This document shows positions 16,632 to 24,585 of a DNA stretch of 64,000 nucleotides, piece after piece. The notes beneath the pieces are model-generated. The model was not told where the DNA came from, did not search any database, and saw only the letters and a list, made by a program, of their open reading frames with translations. The stretch is taken from contig NZ_BAABHJ010000032.1 in NCBI RefSeq assembly GCF_039542035.1, forward strand, positions 1 to 64,000. The letters run 5' to 3'. Position numbers and translations under genes: made by a program. The stretch comes from Actinoallomurus liliacearum. Lineage in GTDB: Bacteria > Actinomycetota > Actinomycetes > Streptosporangiales > Streptosporangiaceae. Every line of letters starts with the position of its first letter. The first letter of the stretch is position 1.

Positions 16632-18050
16632 CTAGCGCTGGGCCTCGTACTGGTCCATCGCACGGCCGAGCTTGGCGAACTTCTCGGTGCGGTTCACCGC
16701 GGGCTGGACGCCCGGGTTCGGACGGTTCGTGTCCTGGTAGCGCCAGCCGAGGTTGCTGAACGCGACGATGATGTAGTCGCGCTTCGCCTGACCGGGCAGG
16801 GAGTGCACGATGCCCGCGTCACCGGCCGCGACCGCCGTGAGCCCCGTCTTGTGGGCGAACGTCACCTGCGCGGCGTCCTGGCACGGCTGCACGGGGTAGA
16901 GGTACTTGCCGTCGGTCGGGTCCTCGTTGACCGTCACGGTCCCGTCGGGGCCGATCCACCGCTGCGAGATCCGCTGCGGCATGCCCTGGGTCGGGTAGGT
17001 GTAGCCGCAGTAGTTGGTCGTCGACAGGACGTTGTTCCAGCCCTGGTCGCCGAGCTCCTTCAGGAAGTACTCGCGCGAGGACCTGCTGAGGACGTCGCTG
17101 GTGACGGGCTTGCCGTTCGGGGCGGTCCACGCCGTGCCGGAGACGCCGTTGAGGAGCATCAGCAGCTTGGCGGTGTCCAGCGACGACATGGTGACCTGCG
17201 GGGACCAGTCGCCGTTGGCCGGGTCGGTGCCCTTCAGCTGGAGCATGTCCAGGCCGAGGTCCTGGAACCGCTGGTTGAGCCAGTCGACCCCGCCGTGCTC
17301 GTGCATCACCTTGATCAGCGAGCACGTCGCGCCGTTGTCGGAGATGGTGATCATCCGGTCGAAGTACTCGCCGATCGTCCGGGTGGTCGCGCCCTCGCAG
17401 CGGTCGGAGGGCTTCGTCGGCGTGTAGGCGTAAGTGTCGCTCAGCTTGATGACGCCCTTGTCCACCAGCTGCAGGATCCCGAAGCCGACCGTCAGCTTGA
17501 TGATCGACGCCGGGTAGGGCTCCATGTAGTCGATGGGCGCGTTCTCGCGGCCCGGCACGGTGTCGATCGTGCCCTGGCCGCCGTTGGCGTCCCACTGGGT
17601 GTCGTCCCACAGGCGGTACCGCACGGCGGTGGTGCGGAGGTTCCTGTCCACGGGAACGACGACGCCGTTCTTGTACTGCGGGCTCATCAGGACGGTTCCG
17701 GAGGAGACCGGCCGTCCCTTCTTGTCGAGCTCGATGACGGTCACGTCGACCTGGGGCTGCTGGTGGATCGTCGTGCCGGCGGCGGCCTTGAGCGCGGGAG
17801 CGTTCTTCGGCCGGCCGGACTCGCTCTCCGGCTGGGCGGCGATGGCGCGGGCCAGGGCCGATCCGGGCGGGGTCGTGTCGATGACGTCGCCGAAGTCGAG
17901 CCCTGCCATGGTCTGCTGGAGCCGCTGGGCGAGTTCGCCGGACGGCTGCGTGGCCGCGTGCGCCGGCCGGGCCAGGGTGGCCAGCAGCACCGCGGCGCCG
18001 CCGAGCGCGACCAGGGCTTGACCGCGTTGTCGAATGCGAAGTGAGATCAC
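16632..18050 (-). CDS. Secreted penicillin-binding/class A beta-lactamase-fold serine hydrolase
   Basis: A 472-residue exported protein. A signal peptide is clear (RIRQRGQALVALGGAAVLLATLARPAHA). The active-site motifs of the beta-lactamase/DD-peptidase fold are present: Ser182-x-x-Lys185 in PASIIKLTVGF, SDN at 237-239, and HKTGLT near residue 400. Four or more cysteines fit disulfides outside the cell. It is longer than class A beta-lactamases (about 290), with extra N-terminal sequence, and could be a peptidoglycan hydrolase rather than a resistance enzyme. The GTG start at 18050 lacks a clear ribosome site. Terminator follows. Confidence 0.8.
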   Translation of the reverse strand: MISLRIRQRGQALVALGGAAVLLATLARPAHAATQPSGELAQRLQQTMAGLDFGDVIDTTPPGSALARAIAAQPESESGRPKNAPALKAAAGTTIHQQPQVDVTVIELDKKGRPVSSGTVLMSPQYKNGVVVPVDRNLRTTAVRYRLWDDTQWDANGGQGTIDTVPGRENAPIDYMEPYPASIIKLTVGFGILQLVDKGVIKLSDTYAYTPTKPSDRCEGATTRTIGEYFDRMITISDNGATCSLIKVMHEHGGVDWLNQRFQDLGLDMLQLKGTDPANGDWSPQVTMSSLDTAKLLMLLNGVSGTAWTAPNGKPVTSDVLSRSSREYFLKELGDQGWNNVLSTTNYCGYTYPTQGMPQRISQRWIGPDGTVTVNEDPTDGKYLYPVQPCQDAAQVTFAHKTGLTAVAAGDAGIVHSLPGQAKRDYIIVAFSNLGWRYQDTNRPNPGVQPAVNRTEKFAKLGRAMDQYEAQR

Positions 18051-18164
18051 CGCGCCAGCGTAGACGAAAAGATGATCTTGTTCGCTACCTTTGTCACAAA
18101 ACGGTTACGAGATCCGGCGCGCCAGGCGGCAGGTAGGCCGGACATACGGACGCGACCGTTCAGG

Positions 18165-19454
18165 TCAGATCGGCGACCGCCTTAGCCATCCGCGCGCGGA
18201 ACGCTCTCTTCTCCCGATGACCTCACTGTGCCCGACGGTGGACCATGCCGACATCCCGTGCTTCCTGGGCGACTTCGGGACGGATGACTCGCGCCAGTAG
18301 GACCTTCCCGCCATTCGTCCGGCCGGCCGGCGCGGTCTCGGCCGATGCGCGGTCAGCGCACTAGGCGGCTGTCGAGGAGGGCGAGATCCCCGGTCGTGGA
18401 TCGCCCCACACGTGCAGGCCCACGACCGGACGTTCAGCGGCATCGAATCGGTGACGGTCCCGCAGGTCGAGCATTGTCTGGAGGAGGGGAACCATCGGTC
18501 GATCCGGTGGAAGGTGCGCCCGTACAGGCGGGCTTTGTACTCCAGCATGGCCAGGAAGGATGACCAGCCGACGTCGTGGACGCTCTTGGCCAGCGAGGTG
18601 CGCGCCAGTCCGTTGATGGCCAGGTCTTCCACGTGAATCGCTTGGTTATCGCGGATCAGTTTCGTGGAGAGCTGGTGATGGAAGTTCCGGCGTGCGTCGG
18701 TGACTCTGGCATGCTGGCGGGCAACGGCCAGCCGAGCTCTGGTCCGGTTGTTGGATCCGGGTTGTTTGCGGGCCAGCGCCCGCTGCAGGCGTTTGAGTTT
18801 CTTCTCCGCTCGGCGCAGGAACCTTGGTGAGTCGATCTTCCGCCCGTCCGACAGGACCGCGAAGTGAGACAAGCCCAGATCGATCCCGGCCTCGGACTCG
18901 ACCGGCGTGAGGGGTTGTTCGCCGACCTGAATCACGAAGGAGGCGAAGTACCGCCCGGCGGCATCCTTGATGACCGTGACGCTGGATGGTTCGGCGGGCA
19001 GGGGACGGGACCAGTGGACCGTTACGTCACCGATCTTCGGTAACCGCAGCTTCCCGCCTGCTGTGATGGCGAACTTGGCGTTGCGGGTGAAGCGGATCGC
19101 CTGCCGGTTGTCCTTACGAGACCGGAACCGGGGAGGGGCGGCCTTCGGTCCCTTCCGCTTCCCTGTGAGGGACGTGAAGAAGTTGCGGTAGGCGGTGTTC
19201 AGGTCGGCCAGTGCCTGTTGCAACACCACGGCCGACACCTCACCCAGCCACGCCCGCTCGGGCGTCTTCTTCGCCTCGGTGATGATCCGTTTGGACAACT
19301 CCCCACCAGAGGGGCACGGCAGCCCGGCCGCGTAGGCGTCCTGTCGCGCGCGCAGGGCGTCGTTGAACACCACCCGCGCGCATCCGAACGCCTTCGCGAG
19401 GGCGATCCGCTGCGCGGGCATGGGATCCAGGCGGTAAGCATACCGTAACTGCAT
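18165..19454 (-). CDS. tnpB: IS200/IS605-type TnpB, RuvC-III residue lost
   Basis: A 429-residue TnpB (OrfB) from ATG 19454, the usual MQLRYAYRLDP start. RuvC-I Asp192 (GIDLGLSHFA), RuvC-II Glu276 (VEDLAI), and the zinc ribbon CSTC...CTCGAIHDR are intact. The RuvC-III aspartate should follow HDR, in HDRDxNAAxNI; here residue 356 is Gly and the NAA helix is replaced by Arg/Pro-rich sequence, although the far C-terminus (RESSVPKSPRKHG) again resembles TnpB tails. The RNA-guided nuclease is therefore probably catalytically dead. No TnpA transposase is adjacent. Confidence 0.85.
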   Translation of the reverse strand: MQLRYAYRLDPMPAQRIALAKAFGCARVVFNDALRARQDAYAAGLPCPSGGELSKRIITEAKKTPERAWLGEVSAVVLQQALADLNTAYRNFFTSLTGKRKGPKAAPPRFRSRKDNRQAIRFTRNAKFAITAGGKLRLPKIGDVTVHWSRPLPAEPSSVTVIKDAAGRYFASFVIQVGEQPLTPVESEAGIDLGLSHFAVLSDGRKIDSPRFLRRAEKKLKRLQRALARKQPGSNNRTRARLAVARQHARVTDARRNFHHQLSTKLIRDNQAIHVEDLAINGLARTSLAKSVHDVGWSSFLAMLEYKARLYGRTFHRIDRWFPSSRQCSTCGTVTDSMPLNVRSWACTCGAIHDRGSRPPRQPPSALTAHRPRPRRPAGRMAGRSYWRESSVPKSPRKHGMSAWSTVGHSEVIGRRERSARGWLRRSPI

Positions 19455-19463
19455 GACACCGCA

Positions 19464-19491
19464 CCCTACCGCGGCCTGCAGCCGGTTAGGG
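19464..19491. repeat. Imperfect hairpin upstream of tnpB, possible element end
   Basis: CCCTACCG (19464-19471) pairs with CGGTTAGGG (19483-19491) with one bulged base and an 11-base loop, 10 bp upstream of the tnpB start. IS200/IS605 elements carry subterminal hairpins recognised by TnpA, so this could mark the left end, but the matching right end was not found. Confidence 0.35.
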
Positions 19492-19671
19492 CTGTTTCGA
19501 GACGGGACCAGCCCGACCCGCCGGTTCACCTAGACGGAAAACCCGCTCATTCTGCTCGCTCACGCGAAATATTTTTTGATCCCCATCGGCCCTCCCTCTC
19601 CTCCTGAAAAGATCGGCGTTTCCGGTGCCCCCGTTGGGCAGACCCGTTCCACCCGTGCGGGACAGCGCGGC

Positions 19672-21723
19672 TCAGAGGTCCAGTGTCAGACCCGGCGGCA
19701 CGCCGATGAGCGACGCGGCGCCCTGCGGGTCGACGTCGATCGAGACGGTCGCGGCGCCGACGCGCACGTTGCTCACCGACAGCGGGCCGAAGCCGGGCAG
19801 CGGGGACACGGCGAGCCGGCCGGCCGGCACGTCGACGTCGAGTCCGAGGAGCGCGGTGACCAGGGCCGGTGAGACCGCGGCCGCCCACGCCTGGGGCCGG
19901 CACGCCGCCGCGTACGGCACGGGGCCCACCGGCCCGCCGTCGTCGGCCGGCCCGGCCGGACCGCTGTGCCCGGAGTTCCCGCCCGCCCGGTGGCTCCGCT
20001 CGGCGCCCGAGCCGTGACCCGCCGGGGCGTCCTGGCCGCCGAACAGCTCGGGCAGCCGATGACCGAAGCTCGGCGCGGCGGCGATCAGGCCGCGCGCCAG
20101 GCTCGCGGCCACGTCGTGATGACCGGCCCGGACCAGACCGAGCACGGCGATCACGGTGTCGTGCGGCCAGACCGAACCGAGGTGGTACGACAGCGGGTCG
20201 AAGCCGGCCGAGGCCGTGCCCAGCGTTCGCAGCCCCCAGCCGGAGTCCAGCTCGGCCAGCCGGGGCGCGACCCGGTCCTCCTCGGCCGGGGTGAGCAGGC
20301 CGGTGCCGAGCAGGTGCCCCATGTTGGAGGCCGGGCCGTCCACGGGTTCTCCCCGCCCGTCCAGCGCGATCGCCGGATAGCCGTCCACCCAGAACCGCGC
20401 CCGGAACCGCTCCGCGAGGGCCGCCGCCCACTCCCGGCGGCGGTCGCCGCCCGACCGGCCGAACGCGTCGAGCAGGTCGGCGCCGAGCACGGCGGCCTGA
20501 TAGGCGTACGCCTGGACCTCCGACAGGGCGACCGGCGGCGTCGCCGGACGCCCGTCGGCGTGCTGGACGCCGTCGGTGGAGTCCTTCCAGCCCTGGTTGA
20601 CGAGCCGGTCCGGCGATCCGGTGTAGGACACGAAGGCGTCGCCGAAGCCCTCGAGCCAGTCCAGCGCCCGCTCGGCGGCGGGCAGCAGCGCTTCGACCTC
20701 GGCGGCCGGCATCCCCCACCGCCACGCCTCCGCGAGCGTCGTGACGAACAGCGGCGTGGCGTCGACCGTGCCGTAGTACACCGGCGGCAGCCACCCCGCG
20801 GCGTGCGCGGGCCGCAGCTCGTGCGGGATCTTGCCGGGCGCCTCCTCCGTCTCCGGGTCGTGGCGGACGCCCTGGTGCCGGGCCAGGGTCCGCAGCGTCC
20901 CGGCGGCGAGCTCGTACCCGAGCGGGAGGGCCAGCCGGGCGGTCCACAGGGAGTCCCGGCCGAACAGCGTGAGGTACCACGGGCTGCCGGCCGCGCAGTA
21001 CAGGTCGCCCTCGTCGGCGAGCAGCAGCGCGCCGAGATCCGCGATCCCCTGACCGACCAGCGCGTCCAGGCGCCGGTCGGCGGACCGTACGGTGAGCGGC
21101 GCGGCCGACCAGGGCGGCGGCGCATCCGGCGCCAGCGGCCGGAACCCCTCCACCGGCGGGGGCGTCGCCCGTACGGTCAGCGTGGTCGTGAACTCCTCCC
21201 CCGGCGCCAGGGTCGGCTCGGCCCGCAGGCGCCCGGTCAGCAGCACCGCGTAGCCGTCCGGGCCGGTGTGCGCGACCCCGTCGCGCAGCGACACCGCGCC
21301 CGCTCGGGCGCCGTCGCCGTGGTCGCCCGTCCGGCCCGGCTCCCCGGCGTGCCATGCCTTGACGTCGCTGATCTCGGCGAGGTCGGCGGCCGCCTCGACC
21401 GCGACGGCCACCGTGACCGGCTCGGTCCCCGTGTTGCGGACACGGATCTCCTCGGTGCCGCCGTCGCGGCCGACCGTACGGGTCCGCTCGACCGTCAGGT
21501 CGCCGAGCGCCGCGGTGAAGCGGGCGCCGTCCGCGCCGACGAGGGTCGCGTCGACCGGCGCGGGCTCGGCTCCGTCGAGGGTCACCACGAGCCGTGACAG
21601 GACCCGGCGGTCGGCGACGTACAGCCCGTCGGCACCGCCGGTCAGCTGCCCGCTCGGCGGGGACAGCCAGAGCGCGGGCGCGGCGACGCAGGTCAGGTGC
21701 TCATGGAGGGAGGACTGGGACAC
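19672..21723 (-). CDS. Amylo-alpha-1,6-glucosidase / glycogen debranching enzyme-like
   Basis: A 683-residue cytoplasmic protein with an N-terminal debranching-type beta domain (SQSSLHEHLTCVAAPALWLSPPSGQLTGGADGLYVADRRVLSRLVVTL, the GDE_N_bis pattern) and a C-terminal alpha/alpha-barrel with SPWYLTLFGRDSLWTARL, PGKIPHELRP, VDATPLFVTTLAEAWRW, NQGWKDSTDGVQ, and SVWPHDTVIA. It should hydrolyse alpha-1,6 links or terminal glucosyl units of alpha-glucans. GTG 21723 is chosen over 21816 because GGAG stands before it and the frame above overlaps a terminator. A glycine/serine-rich insertion lies near residues 590-620. It belongs with the neighbouring alpha-glucan genes. Confidence 0.82.
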   Translation of the reverse strand: MSQSSLHEHLTCVAAPALWLSPPSGQLTGGADGLYVADRRVLSRLVVTLDGAEPAPVDATLVGADGARFTAALGDLTVERTRTVGRDGGTEEIRVRNTGTEPVTVAVAVEAAADLAEISDVKAWHAGEPGRTGDHGDGARAGAVSLRDGVAHTGPDGYAVLLTGRLRAEPTLAPGEEFTTTLTVRATPPPVEGFRPLAPDAPPPWSAAPLTVRSADRRLDALVGQGIADLGALLLADEGDLYCAAGSPWYLTLFGRDSLWTARLALPLGYELAAGTLRTLARHQGVRHDPETEEAPGKIPHELRPAHAAGWLPPVYYGTVDATPLFVTTLAEAWRWGMPAAEVEALLPAAERALDWLEGFGDAFVSYTGSPDRLVNQGWKDSTDGVQHADGRPATPPVALSEVQAYAYQAAVLGADLLDAFGRSGGDRRREWAAALAERFRARFWVDGYPAIALDGRGEPVDGPASNMGHLLGTGLLTPAEEDRVAPRLAELDSGWGLRTLGTASAGFDPLSYHLGSVWPHDTVIAVLGLVRAGHHDVAASLARGLIAAAPSFGHRLPELFGGQDAPAGHGSGAERSHRAGGNSGHSGPAGPADDGGPVGPVPYAAACRPQAWAAAVSPALVTALLGLDVDVPAGRLAVSPLPGFGPLSVSNVRVGAATVSIDVDPQGAASLIGVPPGLTLDL

Positions 21724-21782
21724 GGTGACTCCGGGGGTGGGCAAGGCGACGCCCCGCCCGGGTGGACGGGGCAGGGCGAAGG

Positions 21783-21814
21783 GACGCCCCGCCCGGAAGG
21801 CCGGGCGGGGCGTC
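21783..21814 (-). terminator. Terminator between the two alpha/alpha-barrel hydrolase genes
   Basis: GACGCCCCGCCCGG (21783-21796) and CCGGGCGGGGCGTC (21801-21814) form a perfect 14-bp stem with loop AAGG, 7 bp after the stop of the secreted hydrolase gene. The downstream debranching gene therefore probably has its own promoter. Confidence 0.88.
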
Positions 21815-21820
21815 ACGGGT

Positions 21821-24436
21821 TCAGCGGAGGGTGACGGCGAACACGGCGCTGCCGCCCGCGGATCCGGCGTCGGCCACGACCTCGGTGCCGCGCGCGGTCG
21901 TGCGGACCTGGTACTTCACGGCGCGCCCGTCGAGGGTCACCGCGGCGACCTTCGCGCCGGTCGGCAGGACCTGACCGATCAGCAGGCTCGCCTTGGCGGA
22001 CCGGCCGGTCACGGTGGTGCGCAGCGACTTCCCGGCGGCCTCGGCGGTGACGTCGACCGTGCCGCCGCCAACCCGGATGTGGCGTCCGGCGACGCGGGTC
22101 TGGCCCGGCGGAACCTGCGGGACGACCTCCAGCCGCGCCCGGCCCATGTCCGGGGAGACGCCGAGCTGCTGGTGGACGACCGGCCAGAGGTTGCCGTACG
22201 CGCCCCACGCCTGCAGGACCATCGAGCGTCCGGTCAGGGGACGGTCGATGTTGGCGGGGTCGAAGTCCGGGCTCGGCGCGATCTCCGGCATGGCGCCGGG
22301 CATCTCCCACAGCGACGGGTCGAGCTGGATCCGGGCGTTGTCGGTGGTGTACGTCCGCTGCTGGGCCAGGCGGCCGTAGTTGCCCTCGGCGACGGCCATG
22401 ATCCCGTTGCCGAGCGAGAAGACCTCGCGGTCGCTCTGCACGGACGAGACCACGCCGTCACAGGACGGTCCCTTGTTCCCGCCGTCGGCCGAGGTCGGGC
22501 CGGTGCCCGTGTGGTAGAGCCCGGTGGTGCCGGTGTAGCAGGACTGCTCGCGCCGGGCCAGCGCCGCCCGGGCGTGCTGGTCGTCGGCGAGCGGACGGGT
22601 GACCTGACCGGGGCGGACGAGTTCGGCGTCCATCGGCGTCACGCCGATCCAGTGCCGCTGGAAGATCTTCGTGTTGTCGTTGGCCGGGTCGTCGGCCTTG
22701 TCGATGGAGTCGGCGTACTGGGCGGTGTCGCCGCCGTACCACCAGGCCCCCTCGAACTTCTTCTCCATCGCGTCGGCGCGCCCGCCCGCCCAGGCGGCGG
22801 TGGCGCCGTCGCCCTCGGCGGTGGCCAGGTCGGCCAGGTCCCGCAGGCCACGGATGGTGTACACCGCGTTGTCCAGCTTCTCGACGCCCATGCCGGCACG
22901 CTCGACGTTCCCGGACCCCTCGGGCCAGCCGTCGCCGTCGGCGTCCAGCTTCTCCACGATGTAGTGCATGTTGCGCTTGGCGAAGTCGTACATCGAGTCG
23001 AGGAACGCCCGGTCGCCGGTCCAGCGCCACACCAGCGCGACCGCGCTGGGGAACTTCGCGGTCTCGTCGGTGTTTCCGGCCTCGCCGTTCGCGCCGAAGT
23101 AGACCGAGCCGTCCGAGACGACCTCGTGGATCACCTTGCCGCTGCGGTCGTTGACGATGTCGCTGGTGTCGCGGACGGCCCGCAGGTGGTCCTCGATCGC
23201 GGAGAACTGCCCGGCCGCCACGGTCGCGTAGGCGGTGTACTCCCCGTCGGTGCCGAACAGCCACGGGTAGTCCGGCCAGCCGGCGCCGAGCCAGCGGGCC
23301 TTGGCGACGGTGCCCTTGGGCGCCGGGTAGTCCTTGCCCTCATGGGTGACCCGCATCTTCAGGTCGCGGGCCTCCTGCACGGAGTCGGCGAGGTTCTGCT
23401 TGCTCCACTCGACGCTCTGCTGCAGGAGCCGGTCGCCGGGCAGGTCGACGACGGTGTTCGCGGCGACGGCGCGGCGCGCGGCGACCTTGCGGGCCAGCAG
23501 GCCGGCCGGGTCGTGCAGCGCGGTGCGCAGCGCGCCGTTCGCCTCGGAGAGGCCGTGGTCGGAGCCGGCGACCGCGATCCAGACGGTGGCCTTGCCGCCC
23601 GCCGGGACGGTCACGTCGTAGGAGAGCCGCCCGCCCGTGCCCTTGCCGAACGCCGTGTCGTCGCAGCGCTTGGGCTGGTCGCCGGTCGCGGGGCAGACGA
23701 CGGCCGGATCCTGCGGCCCCCGGTGGTCGGGACCGAGCCGGTGCGCGACCGGCGTGCGGTCGGCGGCGACGAGCGCGGCGTAGTCGTGCCGGGTCGCGTT
23801 CGGGACGTTCGGGGTGCCCTGCTCGCGGAAGACCAGCGTCCCCTTGTCGTACGCCCCGGTGTCCGGGAGGTTCATCGCCTGCTGGTCAGGGCTCGTCGAG
23901 CCCCACGGGTAGGCGGTCATCAGCTCCGAGTGCGCGTCCACGTCGAGGCGTACGGTCTTGCGGGAGTCGGAGCTGAGGGTGATGCCGATGAGCCCGGCGC
24001 GTACGCCGTCGGGCGCGACGTCCGTGCGCTCGGCGCGCACGCCGTTCGCGGCCGTGTAGGCGATCCGGGTGTACCCCTGCCCGGCGGTGAACCGCTGGGC
24101 GGCGGCCTGCTTGCCGAGCCACGCGCCGTCCAGGCCGAACCAGACGCCGTCGAGCAGCTTGAGGGGCGGGGTCCAGATCCCGCCCATCTCCCCGGTCGTG
24201 TGCCAGCCCGCCGCCGGGTACAGCCCGTCCTCGGTGGACACCGAGTAGAACCGGTCCCCGATGACGACCGACCGCCGGTCCGGCAGCCGGGTCGTCTCCG
24301 ACAGCTCGGCGGGGGCGGCGGAGACCGCGGGACCGGTCGCGGCACGGGCCGGGGCCGGCCGCGCGGCGACGGTACCGGCGGTCAGGACCAGTGCTACCGC
24401 GACCGCGGATACGGGTCGTAGGGCGTGGCCTCTCAT
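21821..24436 (-). CDS. Secreted alpha/alpha-barrel glycoside hydrolase
   Basis: An 871-residue exported protein. Signal peptide: MRGHALRPVSAVAVALVLTAGTVAARPAPARA. After a beta-sandwich domain of about 300 residues comes an alpha/alpha-barrel of the GH15/GH63/MGH clan: GAGWPDYPWLFGTDGEYTAYATVAAGQ, NGEAGNTDETAKFPSAVALVWRWTGDRAFLDSMYD, DADGDGWPEGSGNVE, and a small C-terminal beta domain. ATG 24436 is preferred over GTG 24445 because AGAGG stands 8 bases before it. It lies downstream of the maltodextrin-type ABC operon, so it may release the sugars imported there; exact linkage is unknown. Confidence 0.78.
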   Translation of the reverse strand: MRGHALRPVSAVAVALVLTAGTVAARPAPARAATGPAVSAAPAELSETTRLPDRRSVVIGDRFYSVSTEDGLYPAAGWHTTGEMGGIWTPPLKLLDGVWFGLDGAWLGKQAAAQRFTAGQGYTRIAYTAANGVRAERTDVAPDGVRAGLIGITLSSDSRKTVRLDVDAHSELMTAYPWGSTSPDQQAMNLPDTGAYDKGTLVFREQGTPNVPNATRHDYAALVAADRTPVAHRLGPDHRGPQDPAVVCPATGDQPKRCDDTAFGKGTGGRLSYDVTVPAGGKATVWIAVAGSDHGLSEANGALRTALHDPAGLLARKVAARRAVAANTVVDLPGDRLLQQSVEWSKQNLADSVQEARDLKMRVTHEGKDYPAPKGTVAKARWLGAGWPDYPWLFGTDGEYTAYATVAAGQFSAIEDHLRAVRDTSDIVNDRSGKVIHEVVSDGSVYFGANGEAGNTDETAKFPSAVALVWRWTGDRAFLDSMYDFAKRNMHYIVEKLDADGDGWPEGSGNVERAGMGVEKLDNAVYTIRGLRDLADLATAEGDGATAAWAGGRADAMEKKFEGAWWYGGDTAQYADSIDKADDPANDNTKIFQRHWIGVTPMDAELVRPGQVTRPLADDQHARAALARREQSCYTGTTGLYHTGTGPTSADGGNKGPSCDGVVSSVQSDREVFSLGNGIMAVAEGNYGRLAQQRTYTTDNARIQLDPSLWEMPGAMPEIAPSPDFDPANIDRPLTGRSMVLQAWGAYGNLWPVVHQQLGVSPDMGRARLEVVPQVPPGQTRVAGRHIRVGGGTVDVTAEAAGKSLRTTVTGRSAKASLLIGQVLPTGAKVAAVTLDGRAVKYQVRTTARGTEVVADAGSAGGSAVFAVTLR

Positions 24437-24483
24437 GCGCATCACCTCTCGTGGATCTTCCCCCGAGCGTTCATTGCCCTGAA

Positions 24484-24514
24484 GGTGTCCGGTGGATCTC
24501 TGTCACCGGACACC
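24484..24514 (-). terminator. Distal hairpin after the ABC/GH13 operon
   Basis: GGTGTCCGGTG (24484-24494) pairs with CACCGGACACC (24504-24514) in a perfect 11-bp stem with a 9-base loop. It lies beyond a first hairpin downstream of the GH13 gene and upstream of the secreted hydrolase. Confidence 0.65.
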
Positions 24515-24529
24515 CCTAGGGACGAAGAC

Positions 24530-24579
24530 GGCCCGCCGTCCGGGGTGCCGCGGTCGGCGACACCCTCGGCCGGCGGGCC
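24530..24579 (-). terminator. Proximal hairpin after the GH13 gene
   Basis: GGCCCGCCG (24530-24538) pairs with CGGCGGGCC (24571-24579), 6 bp from the GH13 stop. The loop is long (32 bases), so it probably acts with the hairpin at 24484-24514 as a double terminator. Confidence 0.6.
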
Positions 24580-24585
24580 GCGTCA

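Noticed and set aside
16632..18050. Antibiotic-resistance beta-lactamase
   Set aside because: The fold motifs fit, but length, N-terminal domain and context do not show resistance; kept as a general serine hydrolase.
18051..18164. Guide RNA or right end of the tnpB element
   Set aside because: I could not identify a conserved structure or a terminal motif by eye; left as a suggestion only.
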